A stretch of 28,963 nucleotides of DNA from an uncultured Oscillospiraceae bacterium (lineage in GTDB: Bacteria; Bacillota; Clostridia; Oscillospirales; Oscillospiraceae), in NCBI GenBank assembly GCA_900763705.1, contig CAAFLG010000009.1, positions 1 through 28,963 of the forward strand, in the 5' to 3' direction. Under the pieces are notes generated by a model that worked only from the letters and a program-made list of their open reading frames with translations, made no database searches and was not told where the DNA came from. Numbering within the stretch: position 1 is the stretch's first letter; each line of letters begins with the position of its first letter. A program made the position numbers and the translations under genes. Positions 15,976 through 24,112 of this stretch are shown here, piece after piece.

Positions 15976-16000
15976 CCGCGCGTTTTCCGCGCGGGTTTTG
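15976..16000 (+). promoter_or_regulatory. Attenuator-like hairpin in the oligopeptide importer leader
   Basis: A 7-bp all-GC stem, CCGCGCG (15976-15982) with CGCGCGG (15988-15994), a TTTTC loop and GTTTTG afterwards. It lies in the long untranslated leader. Two neighbouring short hairpins exist (AAAGGG with CCCTTT just before it, and CGGGC-TCCC-GCCCG at about 16013-16026). The set could be a leaky terminator, an mRNA stabiliser or part of a regulatory leader. It matches no riboswitch I know. Confidence 0.4.
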
Positions 16001-16058
16001 TGTTGTGCTGTTCGGGCTCCCGCCCGTTTAAGCAAAAAAATATAAAGGAGTAGATTCA

Positions 16059-18356
16059 ATGAAAAGAACACTTGCACTGATCCTTTCTCTGGTTATGTGT
16101 CTTGGTCTTCTCGCCGGCTGCGGCGACAAGGGCGGCAACCAGACCAAGGATGAGAACACTCCGCTGGTCGTCGGCTATGCCGCGTTCAACGAAAAGTTCT
16201 CCCCCTTCTTCTCTGAAACGGAGTATGACCAGGATGTCTGGGTCATGACTTCCCTTGGCCTGCTCAACAGCGACCGTCAGGGCCAGATCATCATGAAGGG
16301 CATCGAGGGCGAGACTCACGCCTACAACGGCACCGACTATACCTACTATGGTCCTGCCGACTGTGAGATCGTCGAGAATGCCGACGGCACCGTCGACTAC
16401 AACTTCACCATGCGTGACGATATCGTCTTCTCCGACGGTGAGAAGGTCACCATCGACGACGTCATCTTCTCCATGTACGTCCTCTGCGACCCCACCTACG
16501 ATGGTAACTCCACGCTGTACGCTGTCCCCATTCAGGGCATGGCTGCTTACCGCAGCGGTATGACCACGCTCGCCAAGGCGATCGCCGCGGCCGGCCGTGA
16601 CAACGCTGACTTCACCTACTGGACCGAAGAGCAGCAGACCAAGTTCTGGGACAACTTCGACAAGGGTCTTGTTCCCTTCGCTCAGGGCATCGTTGACGCC
16701 TGCGTTGAGGCTGGCGCCGCCGCCGAGGGCGATGTCGCTGCCGCTGGCGCCGCTTGGGGCTTCTCCGGCGAGGCCAAGACCGTTGAGGATCTCGCTCTTG
16801 AGATCGGCAATCAGTACGGCTGGTCCTTCTCCGCTATGGAAAAGGAAGTCGGCAACTCCGACGCTCTTGCTGACATGATGGACGAGGATGTCTACGCTGA
16901 CTATCCCACCATCGGTGTCAAGACCGGTGACTCCGCTGCCAACATCTCCGGTATCAAGAAGACCGGCGACTACAGCATGACCGTCACCCTCGACAAGGTC
17001 GACGCGACCGCCATCTATCAGCTCGGCGTGACCATCGCTCCGATGCACTACTATGGCGATCCCTCCCTCTATGACTATGACAACAACCAGTTCGGCTTCC
17101 CCAAGGGCGATCTGAGCTCCGTGCGTGCCAAGACCACCGTCCCCATGGGCGCCGGCCCCTACAAGTACATCAAGTTCGAGGATGGCGTTGTCTACTTCGA
17201 GGCCAACGACAACTACTTCCTTGGCGCTCCCAAGACCAAGTACCTCAACTTCCAGCAGTGCATGAGCGATGACGACAAGCTCAACGGCGTCATCACCGGC
17301 ACCATCGATATTGCTGACCCCACCTTCTCCAATGACACGGTCGAGGCCATCGAGAAGGCCAACGGCGGCGTGCTGGACGGCGATAAGATCACGACCAACA
17401 CCGTCGATAACCTCGGCTACGGCTACCTCGGCATCAGCTCTGCCTGCGTGAACGTCGGCGGCGAGCCGGGCAGCGAGGCTTCCAAGGACCTGCGCAAGGC
17501 CTTCGCCACCGTCTTCGCTGTTTACCGTAACGTCGCCATCGAGTCCTACTATGGCGAGCGCGCGAGTGTCATCAACTACCCCATCTCCAACACCTCCTGG
17601 GCCGCTCCCCAGCCCACGGACGACGGCTACAAGGTCGCCTTCTCCGTTGACGTGAACGGCAACGACATCTACACCTCCGACATGACCGCTGAGCAGCGCT
17701 ACGACGCCGCTCTGCAGGCTGCCCTCGGCTACTTCGAGGCTGCCGGCTACACGGTCGAGGATGGCAAGCTGACCGCGGCTCCTGCCGGCGCCAAGCTTGA
17801 GTACGAGGTCCAGATCCCCGCTGACGGTTCCGGTGACCACCCCTCCTTCATGATGATCTCCGAGGCCTCCAAGGCTCTCGCCACGATCGGCATGAACCTC
17901 ATCGTCACCGACCTGAGCGACTCCTCCGGCCTGTGGGACGGCATTGACGCCCGCCAGGTCGATATGTGGTGCGCCGCTTGGAGTGCTACCGTTGACCCGG
18001 ATATGTACCAGATCTACTACTCCGACGTCGCCGACCACAATGGCGATCCCGGCGTTGGCAAGAACCCGTACGGCGGCCCTGCTCAGGGTGGTTCCAACAA
18101 GATGTACTGCATCGCTGATGCTGACCTCGATAACATGATCCTCACCGCTCGTGAGTCCCTCGACCAGAGCTATCGTAAGACCATGTACAAGGCCTGCCTC
18201 GACATCGTTGTCGACTGGGCTGTTGAGGTTCCCGTCTATCAGCGCCAGAACGCGATCATCTTCTCCACCGAGCGCGTCAACATGAGCACCATGACCCCCG
18301 ACATCACCACCTTCTACAAGTGGTATGCCGAGATCGAGAACATCGAGCTCAACTAA
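16059..18356 (+). CDS. Oligopeptide ABC transporter substrate-binding lipoprotein (OppA-like, SBP_bac_5), enlarged
   Basis: A 765-residue exported lipoprotein that captures peptides for the importer encoded downstream. The signal peptide starts MKRTLALILS and ends in lipobox LLAGC with Cys21. Family 5 features include a DIVFSDGEKVTIDDVIFS stretch (about 122-139), MHYYGDPSLYDY (about 328) and YRKTMYKACLDIVVDWAVEV near the C-terminus. Common members have 500-600 residues. The excess lies largely between about residues 165 and 300, a stretch rich in Ala, Asp and Gly with no family motif. The start at 16059 has AAGGAG about 8 bases upstream. Codon choice (many CGT, GGT and GCT among C-ending codons) differs from the flanking genes and suits high expression. 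Peptide specificity is inferred from family and neighbours. Confidence 0.92.
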   Translation: MKRTLALILSLVMCLGLLAGCGDKGGNQTKDENTPLVVGYAAFNEKFSPFFSETEYDQDVWVMTSLGLLNSDRQGQIIMKGIEGETHAYNGTDYTYYGPADCEIVENADGTVDYNFTMRDDIVFSDGEKVTIDDVIFSMYVLCDPTYDGNSTLYAVPIQGMAAYRSGMTTLAKAIAAAGRDNADFTYWTEEQQTKFWDNFDKGLVPFAQGIVDACVEAGAAAEGDVAAAGAAWGFSGEAKTVEDLALEIGNQYGWSFSAMEKEVGNSDALADMMDEDVYADYPTIGVKTGDSAANISGIKKTGDYSMTVTLDKVDATAIYQLGVTIAPMHYYGDPSLYDYDNNQFGFPKGDLSSVRAKTTVPMGAGPYKYIKFEDGVVYFEANDNYFLGAPKTKYLNFQQCMSDDDKLNGVITGTIDIADPTFSNDTVEAIEKANGGVLDGDKITTNTVDNLGYGYLGISSACVNVGGEPGSEASKDLRKAFATVFAVYRNVAIESYYGERASVINYPISNTSWAAPQPTDDGYKVAFSVDVNGNDIYTSDMTAEQRYDAALQAALGYFEAAGYTVEDGKLTAAPAGAKLEYEVQIPADGSGDHPSFMMISEASKALATIGMNLIVTDLSDSSGLWDGIDARQVDMWCAAWSATVDPDMYQIYYSDVADHNGDPGVGKNPYGGPAQGGSNKMYCIADADLDNMILTARESLDQSYRKTMYKACLDIVVDWAVEVPVYQRQNAIIFSTERVNMSTMTPDITTFYKWYAEIENIELN

Positions 18357-18399
18357 TTCCCAACCGCATTTTGCCGGATCTCTGATCTGAATCAATCGA

Positions 18400-18433
18400 G
18401 CAGCCCGGCGGTCTTCACCGGCCGTCGGGCTGC
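18400..18433 (+). other. Stable hairpin between the lipoprotein and permease genes
   Basis: An 8-bp stem, GCAGCCCG (18400-18407) with CGGGCTGC (18426-18433), encloses a second 4-bp stem (CGGT with ACCG). No T-run follows, so it is not a good terminator. Such hairpins after a binding-protein gene commonly protect the upstream mRNA and lower expression of the permease genes. A second, weaker stem lies at about 18453-18474. Confidence 0.6.
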
Positions 18434-18545
18434 CCCGACTGCGCGGCAAGGAGCGCTTCTCTTTTCAGAGGAGCGTTGCTTGATGTGCAGCAAAAAAGTG
18501 AGAGAGAGTAACCGAGAGCAGCACATCAGAACGGAGGTAATTTGC

Positions 18546-19532
18546 TTGCGAAAATACATAGTAAAACGAATCTTGATTTCCATCGTGATCCTCTTCTTTG
18601 TGGGATTCATTATCTACGCGCTGATGCGCTGCCTGCCTACTTCCTTCATTGAGAATATGGCACGGCAGAAGTCCATGCAGCCGGGCTCGAAGAGCTTCGA
18701 CGACTGGATGGCACAGCTCAATGCCATGTATAACATGGACAAGAGCGTCATTCCCGGTTATTTCTCCTGGCTCGGTACCGCCATCCGCGGTGATTTCGGC
18801 GACAGCTGGTTCTACACCGTGCCGGTGCTTGAAAAGTTCAACGATTGCATCTGGCTCTCCTTCGTGATGGGCGGCATCGCCTTCATCCTCGAGATCCTCA
18901 TCGCAGTTCCCCTCGGCGTCATCGCCGCAACCAAGCAGTACAGCAGAACCGACTACACGATCTCTGTTATCGCGCTGGCCGGTATCTCTCTGCCGACCTT
19001 CTTCTTCGCTTCTCTTCTGAAGCTTGTCTTCTCCGTCAAGCTCGGCTGGTTCGACCTCTTCGGTCTGGTCAGCCGCAACTACAATCAGCTCAGCAGCTGG
19101 GGACAGGTCATGGATAAGGCGAACCATCTTGTGCTGCCGATCATCACGCTGGTCGTCATCAGCACGGGTTCTCTCATGCGCTATACCCGCACCAATATGC
19201 TTGAAGTGCTCAACGCGGACTACATCCGTACCGCGCGCGCCAAGGGCCTTTCCGAAAAGAAGGTCATCTATCACCATGCCTTCCGCAACACCCTCATTCC
19301 GCTGGTCACGATCATCGGCGGCAGCCTGCCGGGTCTTTTCTCCGGCGCGCTGATCACGGAGACTCTCTTCGCCATTCCCGGCATCGGCTATATCTCCTAT
19401 CAGGCGATGGTCGGCGGCGACATTCCGTTCTCCATGTTCTACCTTGTGTTCCTGTCGGTGCTGACGCTGCTCGGCAACCTCATCTCCGACATTCTGTACG
19501 CCGTGGTCGACCCGCGCGTGCGCATCGCTTAA
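18546..19532 (+). CDS. Oligopeptide ABC transporter permease (OppB/DppB-like)
   Basis: A 328-residue inner-membrane permease (BPD_transp_1, PF00528) with about six hydrophobic segments. The N-terminal KYIVKRILISIVILFFV is typical of OppB/DppB. The coupling loop reads ADYIRTARAKGLSEKKVIYH at about 222-241, meeting the ATPases. I place the start at a TTG (18546), because GGAGG is 8 bases upstream and the protein then begins at the family-standard RKYIVKR. An in-frame ATG at 18480 would add 22 polar residues and has no good site. It is followed after 15 bases by the second permease. It forms half of the peptide channel. Confidence 0.9.
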   Translation: MRKYIVKRILISIVILFFVGFIIYALMRCLPTSFIENMARQKSMQPGSKSFDDWMAQLNAMYNMDKSVIPGYFSWLGTAIRGDFGDSWFYTVPVLEKFNDCIWLSFVMGGIAFILEILIAVPLGVIAATKQYSRTDYTISVIALAGISLPTFFFASLLKLVFSVKLGWFDLFGLVSRNYNQLSSWGQVMDKANHLVLPIITLVVISTGSLMRYTRTNMLEVLNADYIRTARAKGLSEKKVIYHHAFRNTLIPLVTIIGGSLPGLFSGALITETLFAIPGIGYISYQAMVGGDIPFSMFYLVFLSVLTLLGNLISDILYAVVDPRVRIA

Positions 19533-19547
19533 GAAAGGGGGAAGATC

Positions 19548-21401
19548 ATGAGCGTTTTTGATTACGATAAAAACCGGGATAACCAGAAGCCGTTCCACGC
19601 TGCCGGTATGGCGGAGAACGCCGCCAGGCGCGCGACGGATGACAATCAGGACAAGTACGCCAAGCAGGACAATACCCCCTCCGGCGGCAATGAGGAACAC
19701 TATTCCCTCAACGACGACCGCCGCGTTAAGGTCCTGTCCCCCGGCGCGCTCGTTGCCAAGCGCTTTTTCCGCAACCGCCTTGCGGTCGTGGGTCTGAGCA
19801 TCCTCGTCTTCATGTTCGTCTTCTCCTTTATCGGCGGCCTCCTCTCCCCCTACGGCGAGGACCAGTTCTTCTACCGTGAGGACCAGATCAACAAGGAATT
19901 CGCCGTCGTGACGGAAAACAGCGATTTCCGTTACATGGCCAAGGATTCCAACCTCTTCGGCTCCGCTGTTCAGGCGCAGACGATGCTTGCCATCCAGAAG
20001 AACACCCCCACCTTCTCCTACAACGGCACCAACTATGCCCTCGCTCAGGAGGGTGCGGACTTCTACGCCATCTCCTCCGGCGGCAAGCTGATCGGCATCG
20101 CTTATAAGGATGTTGTCAGCTCCTCCGACGGTCAGCCCCTGAGCTTTGAGTTCGTCTATACCGCGCTCAAGTCCTACGCCGCGCTCGAGCAGGAGCTCGA
20201 GGACGAGGCCGCGCAGGAGACTGCCGGTGCTTCTGAGGCCGCCGGTGCGACCGACGATACCGCTGAGCCTGCCGAGCCCGCCGAGCCCGTGGTCAAGAGC
20301 TTCACGGTCGACGGCCTCACCTACACGATCGCCGAGGACGGCGGCGTGCTGCAGGGCGAGAAGGAAGTGGCCTACATCAGCCGCTACATCGTGCAGGCCA
20401 TCATGCCTGACATCTTCCTCTCCCGTGACTTTAAGGAAAAGCTCATCGACACCATCGCTGCCGGTGAGACCAAGTTCACCTACACCGACGAGTCCCTGAT
20501 CCTTGACGACGAGGCTGACGCCGCCCTCGACAGCGACGAGGCCGGCATCGGCGCCATGGACGACGGTCTTGTCGAAGAGGACTACACCGCCTCCAGCGCT
20601 ACGGCGGAGTATACCATCGAGCGCAGCCAGAACCACGCCAACTGGATCATCCGCCAGCAGCAGTCCTCCCGCCAGTACGACACCTACCGTTCCCCCTGCG
20701 CCAAGCACTGGCTCGGTACGGATAAGTACGGTATGGATATGCTCACGCGCCTGATGTACGGCGGCCGCGTGTCCCTGATGATCGGCTTTATCGTCATCAT
20801 CATCGAGACCGTGCTCGGCGTCATCCTCGGCGGCATTGCCGGTTACTTCGGCGGCTGGATCGATAACCTCATCATGCGTCTGGTCGATATCTTCTACTGC
20901 ATCCCCTCCATGCCCATCATCCTGATCCTCGGCGCAGCCATGGACCAGCAGCGCGTGGAGCCCGGCAAACGACTCATATATTTGATGCTCATCCTCGGAA
21001 TCCTCGGCTGGGCGGGTATTGCCCGTCTCGTCCGCGGCCAGATCCTCTCTCTGCGTGAGCAGGAGTTCATGACCGCCACCGAGGCCTGCGGCATCAGCGT
21101 CAAGAGCCGCATCTTCAAGCACCTGATCCCCAACGTCATCCCGCAGCTGATCGTCAACTGCACGATGGGCCTCGGCTCCGTCATCATCACCGAGGCAACG
21201 CTCAGCTTCCTCGGTCTCGGCGTCAAGTTCCCGTTCGCTTCTTGGGGCAACATCATCAACGACGTCAACAACACTCACGTGCTGACGACTTACTGGTTCA
21301 TCTGGATCCCCGCGGGCCTGCTGCTCCTGCTCACCGTTCTCGCCTTCAACCTCGTCGGCGACGGTCTGCGCGATGCGTTCGACCCGAAGATGAAGCGCTA
21401 A
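19548..21401 (+). CDS. Oligopeptide ABC transporter permease (OppC/DppC-like) with a large extracytoplasmic insertion
   Basis: A 617-residue permease, about twice the family length of 280-350. Residues 1-75 are a polar cytoplasmic tail, and the first membrane segment is at about 76-99. The next recognised OppC element, LGTDKYGMDMLTRLMYGGR, comes only at about 388, where normal members reach it about 40 residues after the first segment. Then follow the usual five membrane segments and the coupling loop FMTATEACGISVKSRIFKH. The region 100-387, predicted outside the membrane, has three AEP repeats (about 238-246). It also carries related segments FSYNGTNYALAQEG (156-169) and FTVDGLTYTIAEDG (252-265), and perhaps a third at 310-323. 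The frame is open throughout, so this is not an artefact of a frameshift. The ATG follows a GGGGGA site. Confidence 0.9.
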   Translation: MSVFDYDKNRDNQKPFHAAGMAENAARRATDDNQDKYAKQDNTPSGGNEEHYSLNDDRRVKVLSPGALVAKRFFRNRLAVVGLSILVFMFVFSFIGGLLSPYGEDQFFYREDQINKEFAVVTENSDFRYMAKDSNLFGSAVQAQTMLAIQKNTPTFSYNGTNYALAQEGADFYAISSGGKLIGIAYKDVVSSSDGQPLSFEFVYTALKSYAALEQELEDEAAQETAGASEAAGATDDTAEPAEPAEPVVKSFTVDGLTYTIAEDGGVLQGEKEVAYISRYIVQAIMPDIFLSRDFKEKLIDTIAAGETKFTYTDESLILDDEADAALDSDEAGIGAMDDGLVEEDYTASSATAEYTIERSQNHANWIIRQQQSSRQYDTYRSPCAKHWLGTDKYGMDMLTRLMYGGRVSLMIGFIVIIIETVLGVILGGIAGYFGGWIDNLIMRLVDIFYCIPSMPIILILGAAMDQQRVEPGKRLIYLMLILGILGWAGIARLVRGQILSLREQEFMTATEACGISVKSRIFKHLIPNVIPQLIVNCTMGLGSVIITEATLSFLGLGVKFPFASWGNIINDVNNTHVLTTYWFIWIPAGLLLLLTVLAFNLVGDGLRDAFDPKMKR

Positions 21402-21420
21402 AGGAAGGAGGGCATCAGAA

Positions 21421-22578
21421 ATGGCTAAAAAGAACAATGACGGCTATCTTTCCGCAAAGGAATCGCGCCGCATCTCCAAGGCAAACCGCAAGATCACCAA
21501 TCAGCTCGAAAAGCAGCACAAGCGCAAGAATGTGCCCGAGAGCGAGTATCTGACGCAGATGAAGGACAACGCAAACGTCCTTGAGATCGACAATCTGCAC
21601 ACCTATTTCTTCACCGACGTCGGCACGGTGCACTCCGTGGACGGCATCTCCTTCAACGTCCCCATCGGCAAGACGGTGGGCGTTGTGGGTGAGTCCGGCT
21701 GCGGCAAGTCCGTGACGAGCCTTTCGATCATGCAGCTTCTGCAGCGTCCGCAGGGTCAGATCGTGGAAGGCGAGATCCGCCTGAACCTCGGCGATAAGGC
21801 CTACGACGTGACGAAGGCGCCCGACACCGTGATGCAGCATCTGCGCGGCAACTTCATCTCCATGATCTTCCAGGAGCCGATGACCGCGCTGAACCCCGTC
21901 TTCCGCATCGGTGATCAGGTCGATGAGGTCATCGCCCTGCACAACGAAGAAGGACACGACAAAGAGCAGATCAAGGCGCGCACCATCAAGCTCCTTGAAA
22001 TGGTCGGCATCGCCAACAGCGAGGGCGTCTACAAGATGTTCCCGCACGAGCTCTCCGGCGGTATGCGCCAGCGTGTTATGATCGCCATGGCGCTTGCGTG
22101 CAGCCCCAAGCTCATCATCGCCGACGAGCCCACCACGGCGCTCGACGTGACCATTCAGGCGCAGATCCTTGACCTGCTGCGCAACCTCAAGGACCGCATC
22201 AACTCCTCCATCATGTTCATCACGCATGACCTCGGCGTCATCGCGGAGATGGCGGACTACGTGGTCGTCATGTATGCCGGCCGCATCGTCGAGCAGGGCA
22301 CGGCGGAGGAGATCTTCGCCCATCCCGCACACCCCTACACCATCGGTCTGATGGCATCCAAGCCGGTCGTCGGCAAGCAGGTCGACAAGCTCTACTCCAT
22401 CCCCGGCAAGGTCCCCAACCCCATCAATATGCCGAACTACTGCTACTTCAAGGACCGCTGCGAAATGTGCGTGAACGGCTGCGAGGGCGCTTATCCGCAT
22501 GAGATCTCCCTCTCCCCGACGCACAAGGTCAGCTGCTACCGTTACTATCCCGAAAACATGAAGAAGGAGGGTGAATAA
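21421..22578 (+). CDS. Oligopeptide ABC transporter ATPase (OppD/DppD-like)
   Basis: A 385-residue cytoplasmic ATPase that drives peptide import with the partner encoded next. Walker A GESGCGKS is at 90-97, the signature LSGGMRQR is near 210, Walker B LIIADEPTTALD is near 230-241 and the switch HD follows (FITHDLGVI). An N-terminal stretch of about 50 charged residues precedes the domain. The C-terminal oligopeptide-type tail has cysteines spaced C-x5-C-x2-C-x3-C (about residues 341-354). Related ATPases bind a 4Fe-4S cluster in this tail in some bacteria; whether that holds here is unknown. The ATG at 21421 has AAGGAGG about 10 bases upstream. The gene follows the OppC-like gene by 19 bases. 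Confidence 0.93.
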   Translation: MAKKNNDGYLSAKESRRISKANRKITNQLEKQHKRKNVPESEYLTQMKDNANVLEIDNLHTYFFTDVGTVHSVDGISFNVPIGKTVGVVGESGCGKSVTSLSIMQLLQRPQGQIVEGEIRLNLGDKAYDVTKAPDTVMQHLRGNFISMIFQEPMTALNPVFRIGDQVDEVIALHNEEGHDKEQIKARTIKLLEMVGIANSEGVYKMFPHELSGGMRQRVMIAMALACSPKLIIADEPTTALDVTIQAQILDLLRNLKDRINSSIMFITHDLGVIAEMADYVVVMYAGRIVEQGTAEEIFAHPAHPYTIGLMASKPVVGKQVDKLYSIPGKVPNPINMPNYCYFKDRCEMCVNGCEGAYPHEISLSPTHKVSCYRYYPENMKKEGE

Positions 22579-22580
22579 TC

Positions 22581-23615
22581 ATGGCAGATCACAATAAGGT
22601 CAATCCCTTTGAGGACCCCAATTTCACCCCCGTTGAGTATGATCCGCAGTACATTCTTCAGGTCAACCATCTGAAGAAGTACTTCCCCATCAAAAGCGGC
22701 ATGATCTCCCACACGGTCGGCCACGTCAAGGCTGTCGACGGTGTCACCTTCAACTTGAAGCGCGGCACGACGATGGGCCTCGTCGGCGAGTCCGGCTGCG
22801 GTAAGACCACCACGGGCCGCACCATCCTCCGCCTGTACGACTCTAAGACCGCCGGTCAGGTCCTCTTCAACGGTCAGGAAGTCTACGACCTCTCCCCCAA
22901 GGAGATGCGCGCCCTGCGCACGAAGATGCAGATCATCTTCCAGGACCCCTTCTCCTCTCTCTCCCCGCGTATGCCGGTCGGCGAGATCATCGGTGAGGCC
23001 GTGCGTGAGCACAACCTCGTCCCCAAGGCCGAGTTCGACGATTATATCGATCAGGTCATGGACAACTGCGGTCTCCAGCCCTTCCACAAGGACCGTTATC
23101 CGCACGAGTTCTCCGGCGGCCAGCGCCAGCGTATCTGCATCGCGCGTGCGCTCGCGCTCAACCCCGAGTTCATCGTCTGCGACGAGCCGGTCTCCGCGCT
23201 GGACGTGTCCATTCAGGCACAGATCATCAACCTGCTGAACGAGCTGCAGGATCAGTACAAGCTGACCTACCTCTTCATCAGCCACGACCTTTCCGTTGTT
23301 GAGCACATCTCCGACACCGTCGGCGTCATGTACCTCGGCAACCTCGTGGAGTATGGCGCGAAGGAAGACATCTTCCGCAATCCCCTCCACCCCTACACGA
23401 AGGCGCTCTTCTCCGCTATCCCCGTCCCCGACCCGACGGTGAAGATGAAGCGCATCGTGCTCGAAGGCTCCATCCCCTCCCCCGCCAACCCGCCCAAGGG
23501 CTGCAAGTTCCACACCCGCTGCGCGAACTGCATGAAGTGCTGCGAGGAGGAAGCTCCCATCCAGCGTGAGATCGAGCCGGGCCACTTCGTGTGCTGCCAC
23601 CTCTACGATAAATGA
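22581..23615 (+). CDS. Oligopeptide ABC transporter ATPase (OppF/DppF-like)
   Basis: A 344-residue ATPase, the second of the pair that energises the importer. Walker A GESGCGKTT is at 69-77, signature FSGGQRQRICIARAL near 177-191, Walker B FIVCDEPVSALD near 196-207 and the switch FISHDLSVV after it. The C-terminal tail is rich in Cys (C-x5-C-x2-C-x2-CC, then FVCCHLYDK at the end). The ATG at 22581 comes 2 bases after the OppD-like stop, with AGGAGG upstream inside that gene. Its own stop codon overlaps the start of the next small gene (ATGA). The order A-B-C-D-F is that of a complete peptide importer. Confidence 0.93.
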   Translation: MADHNKVNPFEDPNFTPVEYDPQYILQVNHLKKYFPIKSGMISHTVGHVKAVDGVTFNLKRGTTMGLVGESGCGKTTTGRTILRLYDSKTAGQVLFNGQEVYDLSPKEMRALRTKMQIIFQDPFSSLSPRMPVGEIIGEAVREHNLVPKAEFDDYIDQVMDNCGLQPFHKDRYPHEFSGGQRQRICIARALALNPEFIVCDEPVSALDVSIQAQIINLLNELQDQYKLTYLFISHDLSVVEHISDTVGVMYLGNLVEYGAKEDIFRNPLHPYTKALFSAIPVPDPTVKMKRIVLEGSIPSPANPPKGCKFHTRCANCMKCCEEEAPIQREIEPGHFVCCHLYDK

Positions 23616-23911
23616 GGCGGAACAAGCGCATCTACGAGGATGACGACGGCCGCACGGTAGCCGACATGAGCGGCATCGAGCCGCAGCCGATGCTCATCCC
23701 CCGCATCCGCAAGCGTGCTGACCGCGCGGACTTCCGCGAGCCGGACGCTCCCGAGGCGAACGACCGCCCGTGGGACACGAGTGGCGAGCTGAGCCGCGAG
23801 GAGCGCAATGCCGCCATCGGCGGCGCGTTGAAGGCAGGTCTTCTGATCGGACTTACCTTCCTTGTTGCCGGTGCGCTGGCGATCATCGCAATGCAGACCA
23901 TGTGGTCGTAA
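23612..23911 (+). CDS. Small single-pass membrane protein at the end of the oligopeptide importer operon
   Basis: A 99-residue protein I do not recognise. Residues 1-66 are charged and probably disordered, rich in Arg, Asp, Glu and Pro. A single hydrophobic segment (about 70-95, AGLLIGLTFLVAGALAII) ends the protein, so it should be tail-anchored or have its N-terminus in the cytoplasm. The ATG overlaps the OppF-like stop by 4 bp, which implies translational coupling. A hairpin terminator follows 10 bases after the stop. Coupling, operon position and matching base composition argue that it is a real gene. It may assist or regulate the importer; no function should be assigned. Confidence 0.7.
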   Translation: MRRNKRIYEDDDGRTVADMSGIEPQPMLIPRIRKRADRADFREPDAPEANDRPWDTSGELSREERNAAIGGALKAGLLIGLTFLVAGALAIIAMQTMWS

Positions 23912-23920
23912 TACGAACAA

Positions 23921-23951
23921 AAGAGGGATCACCTTGACGGTGATCCCTCTT
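23921..23951. terminator. Hairpin terminator after the oligopeptide importer operon
   Basis: A perfect 13-bp stem (23921-23933 with 23939-23951, GAGGGATCACC core) and a 5-base loop. The T-run on the plus strand is interrupted (TCTTCTT) but moderate. A second 6-bp hairpin (GCGCCT-TTTG-AGGCGC, 23955-23970) follows. It ends the importer transcript and may also work for minus-strand read-through. Confidence 0.75.
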
Positions 23952-24112
23952 CTTGCGCCTTTTGAGGCGCTGTGGGAGCATTTGATCCGGCGGGGCTCCC
24001 CCTTCTTTTATCGGCCCGCCGCCTTGCAGCGCGCAGCGCCCACTGTGCGGCCTGCCGCGTCTTATTCTGAGCGCACAGGTCATCTCTTTTGGCTGATGCG
24101 GGAATAGCGGAC

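Noticed and set aside
19548..21401. OppC-like gene as a fusion or frameshift artefact
   Set aside because: The frame is open without interruption, base usage is uniform across the insert, and both ends of the insert join intact permease segments.
18465..21437. A 990-codon open frame on the minus strand opposite the two peptide permease genes, and a 797-codon one opposite the lipoprotein gene (16056-18449)
   Set aside because: Both are shadows produced by GC-rich codons of the plus-strand genes. The predicted proteins are rich in Asp, Gly, Val, His and Arg without domains, and the plus-strand proteins are clear family members with ribosome binding sites.
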